Origin: Candidatus Viadribacter manganicus | Lineage (GTDB): Bacteria; Pseudomonadota; Alphaproteobacteria; Caulobacterales; Aquidulcibacteraceae | DNA length: 64,000 nucleotides | Assembly: GCF_001679665.1 (NCBI RefSeq) | Contig: NZ_CP013244.1 | Span: 2,240,980 to 2,304,979, forward strand | Reading direction: 5' to 3' | Shown: piece after piece, positions 33,417 to 40,683 of the stretch | Layout: every line of letters starts with the position of its first letter | Numbering within the stretch: the stretch's first letter is position 1 | Translations under genes and position numbers: made by a program | Notes under the pieces: generated by a model | Told to the model about the DNA's origin: nothing | The model's input: the letters and a program-made list of their open reading frames with translations, nothing else | Database searches by the model: none

Positions 33417-34874
33417 GTGACTGAGCAGCCGGGCGAAGAACGTACAATCCGATTGGCTTCGATCGTGTCGATCGACATCGTTGGCTTTTCAACGATGTCT
33501 GAGCGCGATCAGCGCAATGCAGCGCGAAAGGTCGAAAACTTTCGTGTGCGTGTTGAGCGTGTAGCGGCCGCGAACGGCGGGCGCTTGTTCAATACTGCAG
33601 GCGATGGCTTCATGCTGGAGTTCGCCTCGGCTGGACAAGCTTTGGGTGCGATCCAGGAAATTCTCGACAAGCGCCCCAAGGGCGAGCCACAACTTCGCGT
33701 CGGCGCGCACGTCGGTGATGTGATCGTGACCGCGACGGAGGATCTGCTGGGGCACGGCGTCAATGTCGCGGCGCGCCTGCAAGAACTCGCGGAGCCGGGC
33801 ACGGCGCTTGTCTCATCTGAATTCCGTTCGATGGCGCGTAACTCGCCGCAGAGCGCGTTTCAGTCGCGCGGACAAAAACCGCTCGAGAACATCGATCAAC
33901 GCGTCCAGACGTTTGAGATTTTGTCGAAGCGGCAGAAATTCATGCGCGCATCGCGGCGCGTGGGCTGGATGGCGGCGGCGGCGGCGGCGCTCGGCGTGCT
34001 CGCCTACTTCAGCCCGCAGATTTATACCTTCGCGCGCGATTACATGCGCGACCATCCGCAAGCGGCGGCGGAGCAGCAATCGGCGGAAGTGCAACCTGTT
34101 GCCAGCCAGCCTGTTGAAACGCCGGCTTCACCGGTTGATACGTCGCCAACGCGCGTTGCCGGTTATACGTTTAGCGATTGCACCGGCTGCCCGGAAATGA
34201 CTGTGCTCGCTGGGGGCTTGTTCGTTATGGGCTCGCCAGCCGAAGAGCCTGGGCGTGGGCGCGATGAAGGTCCGCAGCGCGAAGTCTCCGTCGCGCCATT
34301 CGCGATGGGCAAATACGAAGTGACGTTTTCGCAGTGGGACGCATGTCTCGCAGGCGGCGGCTGCAACGGTTATTCGCCGCCGGATGGCGGATGGGGCCGC
34401 GGCGATCGGCCGGTGACGGGCGTCTCATGGGAAGACGCGCAAGCTTACATCAGCTGGCTCAACGGTCAGGCCGGCGGCGATCACTATCGTTTGCCGAGCG
34501 AAGCTGAGTGGGAATACGCGGCGCGTGCCGGGCAACCCAGCGCCTACGCATTCGGCGCGCGCGTAACTGCAACGCAGGCGACGTTCCGTACGCGTCAGAC
34601 GACGCCGGTCGGATCGCATGAGGGCAATGCGTTCAATCTCTACGATATGCACGGCAACGCCGGCGAACTCGTCGAGGATTGCTACGCCGCCAACTACGAT
34701 CTCGCGCCCATCGATGGCGTTGCGGTGCAGGCCGATGATTGCCGCCGCCGTGTCTATCGCGGTGGCAGCTACAACGACCAAGCGCCGGTTCTCCGCGCCG
34801 CGGCTCGCCGCTCGACGGAAGGCAACGCGCGGACGCAAGGCATCGGCTTCCGGGTCGCGCGCTCTTTGGATTAA
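33417..34874 (+). CDS. Class III nucleotidyl cyclase fused to a SUMF1/FGE-sulfatase-like domain
   Basis: 485 residues starting at a GTG. The cyclase homology domain (about 8-160) has metal ligands Asp20 (SIDIVGFS) and Asp63 (NTAGDGFMLEF) and the transition-state pair Asn116/Arg120 (GVNVAAR). The position of the adenine-reading lysine is Asn59, so the nucleotide is uncertain. One membrane helix lies near 180-200. A Pro/Gln/Val-rich linker leads to a FGE-sulfatase domain (about 251-485; VLAGGLFVMGS, YRLPSEAEWEYAARAG, YDMHGNAGELVED, YRGGSYND), which lacks the paired C-terminal active-site cysteines of formylglycine-generating enzymes. The likely design is an outer sensor with an inner cyclase. 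A CpdA-like phosphodiesterase follows. Confidence 0.88.
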   Translation: MTEQPGEERTIRLASIVSIDIVGFSTMSERDQRNAARKVENFRVRVERVAAANGGRLFNTAGDGFMLEFASAGQALGAIQEILDKRPKGEPQLRVGAHVGDVIVTATEDLLGHGVNVAARLQELAEPGTALVSSEFRSMARNSPQSAFQSRGQKPLENIDQRVQTFEILSKRQKFMRASRRVGWMAAAAAALGVLAYFSPQIYTFARDYMRDHPQAAAEQQSAEVQPVASQPVETPASPVDTSPTRVAGYTFSDCTGCPEMTVLAGGLFVMGSPAEEPGRGRDEGPQREVSVAPFAMGKYEVTFSQWDACLAGGGCNGYSPPDGGWGRGDRPVTGVSWEDAQAYISWLNGQAGGDHYRLPSEAEWEYAARAGQPSAYAFGARVTATQATFRTRQTTPVGSHEGNAFNLYDMHGNAGELVEDCYAANYDLAPIDGVAVQADDCRRRVYRGGSYNDQAPVLRAAARRSTEGNARTQGIGFRVARSLD

Positions 34875-34973
34875 ATCCCGTCTGGAATGTGACCTTGGGC
34901 ACAGACCAGTTCGTCTGCCTCTGCTTCATGCTGCATTCAGGGAACGCACGGAAGAAGCGGGGGCAGGGAGGAC

Positions 34974-35732
34974 ATGAGCGGAACTTTCCGTCTCGCGCAG
35001 ATTTCCGATACCCACGTTCGTGCCGACGACGGGGGCGTTGCCGCGGCCCATCTGAAGCGCGCCCTGGCCCAGGCCAAAGATTACGGTGCGGACCTAATCC
35101 TGCTCACTGGCGACCTCGTGAACGACGCGGGGGAAGATGAGTACGCGGTGTTGGCGGAGGCGATCGCTGACCCGCCGGCGCCGCTTTATCTCATGCCGGG
35201 CAATCACGATGACCGTGGCCTCATCCGTCGCGCCTTCCCGCAGCACCTTTATCTGTCGCACGAAGGACCGCTGCACTTTGCGATCGAGCATTTCCCGGTG
35301 CGCATCATTGCGCTGGACGACATTGTTCCCGGCGAAACTCACGGATTGCTGCGCCGATCTGGCCTGGAATGGCTAGAATCCATGCTCTCAGCGGAGCGTG
35401 GGCGGCCGACGATGGTGGCGCTCCACCATCCGCCGTTCCTGACCCATGATCTGTTGTTCGACAAAATCGGCTTGCTGGACGGCGAGGCGTTCGCGGACGT
35501 CATCTCCCGGCACCGTCAGGTGCTGCGCGTGATCTGCGGCCACCACCATCGGGTGGCGTTCGGCCAATCGGCGCATGCGCCGGTGATCGTCGCGCCGTCG
35601 ACGTCGTGGACCTACGGCCTGGCTTTGAATGAGGGCCAGCAGATTGCGCCGATCACGGCGGAACCTTCAGGCTGGATGCTTCATGCCTGGACCCCGGCAG
35701 GCGGCTTCGCCAGTCATTTCATGGGACTTTGA
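34974..35732 (+). CDS. cpdA: CpdA-like cyclic-nucleotide phosphodiesterase (metallophosphoesterase)
   Basis: 252-residue calcineurin-like enzyme. The metal ligands are visible as ISDTH (about 10-14), LTGDLVN (about 44-50), GNHDD (about 77-81), LHHPPF and CGHHHRV near 186-192. The short length and motif order match the CpdA family, which cleaves cAMP. It sits 99 bases downstream of the nucleotidyl cyclase gene on the same strand, so synthesis and breakdown of a cyclic nucleotide may be controlled together. GGGAGG precedes the ATG. Confidence 0.88.
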   Translation: MSGTFRLAQISDTHVRADDGGVAAAHLKRALAQAKDYGADLILLTGDLVNDAGEDEYAVLAEAIADPPAPLYLMPGNHDDRGLIRRAFPQHLYLSHEGPLHFAIEHFPVRIIALDDIVPGETHGLLRRSGLEWLESMLSAERGRPTMVALHHPPFLTHDLLFDKIGLLDGEAFADVISRHRQVLRVICGHHHRVAFGQSAHAPVIVAPSTSWTYGLALNEGQQIAPITAEPSGWMLHAWTPAGGFASHFMGL

Positions 35733-36114
35733 TTGGCCGTCCGATCTGCGCCTCGACGTTTCTGAGTAATTTTTTATCGCGGTGAGGGAACGGACGTACG
35801 GCCCAAGGGTTCTTCCCACGGCGCCGACCTACTCCCCCCGCCCAGGCGCCACCGCAGCACGGGCCGGATCGATAGATCCGGCCCACCTGCGTTTCAGATT
35901 CCGAAAATCAAAGCTTCAATCGTTAACGCACGTGCAAGTGCGTTGGCGCAGTGCGTGCGCAAACACGCAGTCAAGCCAGAGTCTTCTAAACGGTACAAAA
36001 CTTCATGTTGGGATTCAGCTTAGAGTTTATTGACCGTTTTGCGAAAGGCGCGCCGTATTTCGCCGCGATAAGAAACCGCAAAAGCGGCGAGCGGCAACGG
36101 GGAAAGATGCACGG
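35733..36114. other. 382-base gap without a convincing gene
   Basis: Contains a perfect ten-pair stem-loop, GGGCCGGATC / GATCCGGCCC around GATA (35861-35884), without a T-run. It probably ends or insulates the phosphodiesterase transcript. The stretch is noticeably richer in A/T than its surroundings toward 35960-36100. Open frames in it look random. It separates the cyclase/phosphodiesterase pair from the island at 36115. Confidence 0.5.
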
Positions 36115-37272
36115 ATGGCACTTGAGAGACCGCCCAAAATCAATGAAAGCGCGACTTCAGAAGGCGCGCAACAACCAGTGGCAGATCAACAACAGGCAAC
36201 TCAGTCAGAGGTAGAGGAGAAGGCGCCGAACAAAGCAAAAAACACCGCGCGAAAACAGCGGCGAGCGCAGCTGGAGGTAGAGGGCCAAGCTCAGTCGCTC
36301 GATGAAACGCCGGATGAAGAACTGGCAGCGGAGGCAGTCGTGCGGAAAAGAAGAGTTGCGTCGGAATTCAACCTGATCGCGAGCGATGACGTGATGGAAG
36401 TCGTTGGCGCGCGTTCAGCGACGTACATCATGGCCGTCATCAACGCCGCAAAGCGGAGGATGCATTACGCCGAGGCGTTGCTTTCCGGTGATGTCGAGCT
36501 GGTGCGCATCGCGGGTATCAATGCGGATTTCGATGCGTGGTGGACACCGTTTAAGGTCGGCGACTTGTGGTTCGTCCTCGAATATCGCGACACATATATT
36601 CGCGAGTACAAGTTGGAGCAGGCGGTTGGCCCCGCCCCGGGTAATATCGGGCCGCCACCGATGACACGCCGCCAGCCTGGCGCTCCGCCGGCTCACATTG
36701 GTCCACGTCCGCGCGTTCGGCGTCCACGAAATCAGCCAAAGGGTGCACGCGCCGTGAAGGGCGCGCCGCAGCCGGCGCCGAAGACGAAGAAATCAAAGGG
36801 AACCAGTTCGGATCGCATACTTAACAACTTGTACAACAAGCTGAGATGGCAGTTTCTAGTGCGGCGAAGTGAGATGGAGCAGGAACTCTCGCATAGATGG
36901 CTCCAAATTCGGCCACGTTTGCTTCGCACGCTCGTTGAGATGAGACGCACGGAACGCTCTTGCGGTAACGCGCTGCGTAAAATGCGTGACGATGCTGCGA
37001 CGTTTGCACAAAAGCAGCGACAATTGGCTCTATTAGCCCTTGGGGCTAACGCACTATTTACCGGCGCCAGACAGCGTGCCTCTCATACGTTCGGTCCAGC
37101 CGGTCGCTTAGAGCCAAGATGCACGGGCCATAACACGGGCCTCAAAATCTTGATCTACTCGTGGATATGGGACGAGCACGCGCCCGTCGATTGGAGCCAG
37201 AATCTTTTTGGCGTCGACTGGACGAGCAACATATTCGGCGAGCCGCCGGAAAAAGAGCAGGCGTTCACATGA
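36115..37272 (+). CDS. Unrecognised basic 385-residue protein, overlapping an antitoxin gene
   Basis: No family is recognised. A charged, coil-like N-terminus (1-80) leads to a compact segment (about 82-165: FNLIASDDVMEVVGARSATY, WWTPFKVGDLWFVLEYRD). A Pro/Arg/Lys-rich linker follows (about 170-235). A helical region (about 240-320) contains NNLYNKLRWQFLVRRSEMEQ. The C-terminus is aromatic (YSWIWDEHAPVDWSQ, WTSNIFGEPP). There is no signal peptide or clear membrane helix. Codon and base use look less GC-biased than in neighbours, suggesting transfer. Its stop overlaps the ATG of a Phd/YefM-type gene by four bases, so it may be the toxin or effector partner. Confidence 0.7.
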   Translation: MALERPPKINESATSEGAQQPVADQQQATQSEVEEKAPNKAKNTARKQRRAQLEVEGQAQSLDETPDEELAAEAVVRKRRVASEFNLIASDDVMEVVGARSATYIMAVINAAKRRMHYAEALLSGDVELVRIAGINADFDAWWTPFKVGDLWFVLEYRDTYIREYKLEQAVGPAPGNIGPPPMTRRQPGAPPAHIGPRPRVRRPRNQPKGARAVKGAPQPAPKTKKSKGTSSDRILNNLYNKLRWQFLVRRSEMEQELSHRWLQIRPRLLRTLVEMRRTERSCGNALRKMRDDAATFAQKQRQLALLALGANALFTGARQRASHTFGPAGRLEPRCTGHNTGLKILIYSWIWDEHAPVDWSQNLFGVDWTSNIFGEPPEKEQAFT

Positions 37273-37694
37273 GATCAGTCCGAGAGCATCGCAAGAAGGC
37301 GGCTAGCCGCGTGCGTAAGCCGAAAGGACCGCCCGTTCTCTCCACATCGGAGGCGCGCGCCAATTTTGCGGAAGCTCTCGAGACCGCTCAAGTGGACAAT
37401 GCCGTGATTGGGTTCGACCGTTACGGTCGAACCGTCGCGGCGCTTGTTCCGGTAGAGGCGATCTACATGCTTGCCGGCTTGGGCAAGCTTGTAGACGCCG
37501 TCACGCGCAAGGAAATCGAAGAAGGCGCGAGGGCGTTTGCCAACAACGTGCCGTATCGCTCGATGTCGCCGGAGCATATCGCGGCTGCTGTTAAGGAAAA
37601 ACCGCGCGGACCGAGGAAGGTTCGCTCAACCAAGCCGGCGGCCAAGGCGACGGCCACGCGCCGTTCTACCGGCAACCGCAAGAGCGGCAGCTAG
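37269..37694 (+). CDS. Phd/YefM-type antitoxin-like DNA-binding protein with long basic tail
   Basis: 141 residues. The Phd/YefM fold is seen near 22-65: LSTSEARANFAEALETAQVD, then VIGFDRYGRTVAALVPVEAI. This is the strand-turn-strand DNA-binding and dimer part of these antitoxins. Normal members are about 80 residues. Here a helical middle (DAVTRKEIEEGARAFANNV) and a tail of about 35 Lys/Arg/Pro/Thr-rich residues are added. The start chosen overlaps the upstream gene (ATGA); an open frame earlier lies inside that gene. No known RelE, Doc or PIN toxin is adjacent, so the upstream unknown protein is the candidate partner. Confidence 0.75.
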   Translation: MRSVREHRKKAASRVRKPKGPPVLSTSEARANFAEALETAQVDNAVIGFDRYGRTVAALVPVEAIYMLAGLGKLVDAVTRKEIEEGARAFANNVPYRSMSPEHIAAAVKEKPRGPRKVRSTKPAAKATATRRSTGNRKSGS

Positions 37695-37731
37695 CATTTT
37701 TCCCGCGCATTGCCGAAGCGCCGCGCTATAA

Positions 37732-37746
37732 GCGCGCGCGAAGGAG
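37732..37746. promoter_or_regulatory. Palindrome upstream of frmA
   Basis: CGCGCT-ATA-AGCGCG, six-base arms, a few bases before the AAGGAG ribosome site of frmA. It could bind a regulator or form a leader hairpin; nothing assigns a protein. Confidence 0.3.
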
Positions 37747-37754
37747 CTTTGCGT

Positions 37755-38864
37755 ATGAAGACTAGAGCGGCGGTTGCATTCGAGGCCAAAAAACCTCTGG
37801 AGATCGTTGAAGTCGATCTGGAAGGCCCAAAGGCGGGCGAGGTCCTGGTCGAGATCAAAGCAACCGGCGTCTGCCACACCGATTCCTACACGCTTGATGG
37901 CTTCGATAGCGAAGCGGCGTGGCCGTGCATCCTAGGCCATGAGGGCGCAGGCATCGTGCGCGAGGTTGGCGCGGGCGTGACTAGTGTCGCCGTCGGCGAT
38001 CACGTCATTCCACTTTACACGCCAGAATGTCGTCAGTGCAAAAGCTGCCTCTCACGCAAAACCAATCTCTGCACCGCAATCCGCGCGACGCAGGGCAAAG
38101 GCTTGATGCCGGACAGCACCTCGCGCTTCTCCTACAAAGGAAAGCCGGTGCTGCATTATATGGGCTGCAGTACTTTCGCCAATCACACCGTCTTGCCGGA
38201 GATCGCGGTCGCGAAGATCCGCAAGGACGCGCCGTTCGAGAGCGCTTGTTATGTCGGTTGCGGCGTGACCACCGGTGTTGGCGCCGTGATCAACACTGCG
38301 AAGGTGGAGGCCGGCGCCAATTGCATCGTGTTCGGTCTCGGCGGCATTGGCCTCAACGTCATCCAAGGGTTGAAGCTCGTCGGCGCCAACATGATCGTTG
38401 GCGTCGACATCAACCCGGATCGTGAGGCTTGCGGCAAGAAGTTCGGGATGACGCACTTCGTCAATCCGAAGTCGGTAAGTGGTGATCTCGTCGCGCACCT
38501 CGTTGAGCTGACCGGTGGCGGCGCCGATTACACGTTCGACGCGACCGGCAACACCACGGTCATGCGCCAGGCGCTCGAGGCGTGCCATCGCGGCTGGGGC
38601 GAGAGCATCATTATCGGCGTCGCCGAATCCGGGAAGGAAATCGCAACGCGGCCGTTCCAATTGGTCACAGGCCGGGTTTGGAAGGGCACGGCTTTTGGCG
38701 GCGCGCGCGGCCGCACCGACGTGCCGAAGATCATCGATTGGTACATGGACAAGAAGATCCAGATCGACCCGATGATCACGCACACGCTGCCGCTTGAGCG
38801 CATCAACGAAGCGTTCGATCTGATGCACAAAGGCGAGAGCATTCGCAGCGTGATCGTTTTTTGA
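37755..38864 (+). CDS. frmA: S-(hydroxymethyl)glutathione dehydrogenase (class III alcohol dehydrogenase)
   Basis: 369-residue NAD+/zinc enzyme oxidising S-hydroxymethylglutathione, the formaldehyde-glutathione adduct, to S-formylglutathione. Catalytic zinc ligands are Cys40 (GVCHTD), His62/Glu63 (GHEGAG) and the Cys of YVGCGVTTG. The structural zinc is held by Cys92, 95, 98 and 106 (CRQCKSCLSRKTNLC). NAD binding is by GLGGIGLNV. The ATG at 37755 follows AAGGAG. The GFA-type pseudogene and fghA downstream make this a formaldehyde-detoxification unit. Confidence 0.95.
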   Translation: MKTRAAVAFEAKKPLEIVEVDLEGPKAGEVLVEIKATGVCHTDSYTLDGFDSEAAWPCILGHEGAGIVREVGAGVTSVAVGDHVIPLYTPECRQCKSCLSRKTNLCTAIRATQGKGLMPDSTSRFSYKGKPVLHYMGCSTFANHTVLPEIAVAKIRKDAPFESACYVGCGVTTGVGAVINTAKVEAGANCIVFGLGGIGLNVIQGLKLVGANMIVGVDINPDREACGKKFGMTHFVNPKSVSGDLVAHLVELTGGGADYTFDATGNTTVMRQALEACHRGWGESIIIGVAESGKEIATRPFQLVTGRVWKGTAFGGARGRTDVPKIIDWYMDKKIQIDPMITHTLPLERINEAFDLMHKGESIRSVIVF

Positions 38865-38874
38865 GGCGCGCGTG

Positions 38875-39308
38875 ATGACTGAGTGGAAACTTCCCTGGAA
38901 CGCATCGTGCCTCTGCGGCCGCGTGCAAATGCGTATCACCGCGCCTCCGGTGATCTCGATGGGGTGCTCACCAGCGGCGCGTATTCGTTGAGCCTGATGC
39001 TGCAAACCAACGGCTTTGAGGTTGAGGGCGAATTGCACCGCGAAGAGAGCGTACATCACCATTGCGCGTACTGTTTGAACTGGGTCTACACGACCAGCCC
39101 GAATTTGACGGCGATGGGTTTTCTCAATTTCCGTCCGACTATGCTTGAGGATGCGAGCTGGGTCGTACCGTTCATTGAATCCCAAACGGCCGAGAAGCTG
39201 CCGGGTGCGGAGACCGGCGCAAAACATAGCTTCGAGCGCTGGCCAACGCCGGTTGATTACGGCCCCCTGATGCAGGAATACGCCCAGGAAGGCGCGCGCC
39301 CGCGTTGA
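38875..39308 (+). pseudogene. Broken GFA/CENP-V-type zinc protein gene
   Basis: The ATG at 38875 opens a frame giving SCLCGRVQMRITAPPVISMG and then a premature TGA at 38989-38991. The rest of the family sequence continues in another frame from about 38967: LTSGAYSLSLMLQTNGFEVE, HHCAYCLNWVY, NFRPTMLEDASW. Family members read GC.C..CQR.TSGAYS here, so about eight codons with two zinc-binding cysteines are missing and the frame is shifted. This places the break at about 38966. GFA-domain proteins are glutathione-related zinc proteins, and the location beside frmA fits. Function is probably lost unless the sequence has an error. Confidence 0.75.
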
Positions 39309-39409
39309 CGGTCGCAATTGTGCCATGGAGCGTTGCTTGAGAGCGTCTGCCCGGGATAGGAGGGGCTCGGCGGTGGGACGCTGAGGCCCAGATGGGCAGA
39401 GGGTGACAA

Positions 39410-39856
39410 ATGATCCGTTCCTTGGCGATGGCGTGCGCGCTTGTGTGTCTGTCTGCGCCTGCGTTGGCGCAGCAACAGCAGCCCGTGGTTGAGAGCTGCG
39501 GCGTGTTTCAAATTACCGACGCCGAGCACGTGTCTTACATCCCAATTCCGGGTTTCTCGATCCTGCTGGGCACGCCGCCATTTTCGGCGCCTCCCGGTTC
39601 AGTTCACGCCGTGGTGTGTGACCGGACTTCTATCTTTCTCGGTCCGAACGATCACCGCGTGATCACCGATATCGGCGTGCCGTTGTTCATTCGCAGCGGC
39701 GGCCGCATCGCCGTGCTCGAAATCGCGGACCGCCAGTTGCGCTTGCGCTTCACACAAGGCCAGCCGACTCCGCAGGAACAAGCCGCGATTGGTCCGGCGA
39801 TTGAAGGCGCGCTTGCCGACATTGATCGTCTGCCGCCGCGCCAAAGCACGCCGTAA
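39410..39856 (+). CDS. Small secreted protein, unknown
   Basis: 148 residues with a clear signal peptide (MIRSLAMACALVCLSAPALA) cleaved after ALA. The mature chain has two cysteines (about 30 and 70), a beta-rich region (VHAVVCDRTSIFLGPNDHRV, then VPLFIRSGGRIAVLEIAD), and a helical end. No family is recognised. GAGGG lies seven bases before the ATG. Its TAATG stop/start junction with fghA indicates one transcript with the formaldehyde genes. Confidence 0.6.
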   Translation: MIRSLAMACALVCLSAPALAQQQQPVVESCGVFQITDAEHVSYIPIPGFSILLGTPPFSAPPGSVHAVVCDRTSIFLGPNDHRVITDIGVPLFIRSGGRIAVLEIADRQLRLRFTQGQPTPQEQAAIGPAIEGALADIDRLPPRQSTP

Positions 39857-40683
39857 TGCAGATTGCGAAGACGCATCGCGTCTCGGGTGGCGAACTCGCG
39901 TACGCGTCGCACCAAAGCGCTGCCACCGGAACCGAAATGCGGCTCTCGGTCTTCGCGCCACCGGGCGCGGGACCGTTTCCGTATCTAATCTGGCTTTCCG
40001 GCCTGACTTGTACGGAAGACAATTTCACCAGCAAGGCCGGCGCTTACGCTGCAGCAGCGCGCCTTGGCGTGGCGATCGTTGCGCCGGATACTTCGCCTCG
40101 CGGTGAGGCTGTTGCCGACGATCCGGCGTACGATCTGGGGCAAGGCGCCGGCTTCTATATCGACGCTACGCAGAAGCCCTGGGCGTCGCACTTCCAAATG
40201 GAGAGTTACATCACGCGCGATTTGATCGCGGCGGTGGAGGCAGCGTTTCCGCTGGCGCCACGGCGTTCGATGTTCGGCCATTCAATGGGTGGCCACGGCG
40301 CGCTGACGTTGGCGATGAAACATCCGCAACTCTTCAAAAGTGCGTCTGCGTTTTCGCCAATCGCTTCGCCGACGCGCTGCCCCTGGGGTGAAAAGGCGTT
40401 CGGCGCGTATCTGGGTTCAGAGCGCGAATCTTGGCGCGCGCATGATGCCGCATTGCTGATCGAGGCAGGTAAAGCTGCTTCATTCGACGACATCCTGATT
40501 GATCAGGGTACGGCCGATCAATTTTTGGTCGACCAACTGAAGCCTGAATTGTTGGAAGAGGCGGCGCGCAAAGCGCATCAGAAACTCACACTGCGCCGTC
40601 AGGAAGGATACGATCACTCGTACTTCTTTATTGCGACGTTCGTCTCCGAACACGTCGCCTTTCACGCCGCGCGCTTGGCGTAA
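39856..40683 (+). CDS. fghA: S-formylglutathione hydrolase
   Basis: 275-residue serine hydrolase (esterase D family) that releases formate and glutathione from S-formylglutathione, the step after frmA. Nucleophile Ser143 lies in FGHSMGGHGAL. SGLTCTEDNFTSKAGA at about 48-63 supplies the oxyanion region. The acid lies in DQGTADQFL and the histidine in GYDHSYFFI. Its start overlaps the stop of the secreted protein. Its last 56 bases overlap, on the opposite strand, the end of the DUF2339 gene. Confidence 0.95.
   Translation: MQIAKTHRVSGGELAYASHQSAATGTEMRLSVFAPPGAGPFPYLIWLSGLTCTEDNFTSKAGAYAAAARLGVAIVAPDTSPRGEAVADDPAYDLGQGAGFYIDATQKPWASHFQMESYITRDLIAAVEAAFPLAPRRSMFGHSMGGHGALTLAMKHPQLFKSASAFSPIASPTRCPWGEKAFGAYLGSERESWRAHDAALLIEAGKAASFDDILIDQGTADQFLVDQLKPELLEEAARKAHQKLTLRRQEGYDHSYFFIATFVSEHVAFHAARLA

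Noticed and set aside
34880..34925. Small CAGAC/GTCTG hairpin between cyclase and phosphodiesterase genes
   Set aside because: Only five base pairs and no T-run; too weak to call a terminator.
35782..36033. 83-codon open frame in the gap before the island
   Set aside because: No ribosome site, no conserved-looking segment, and it spans the stem-loop at 35861-35884; random by composition.
38052..39326. 424-codon minus-strand open frame
   Set aside because: Antisense to frmA and the GFA-type region. No motifs; frmA has complete zinc ligands.
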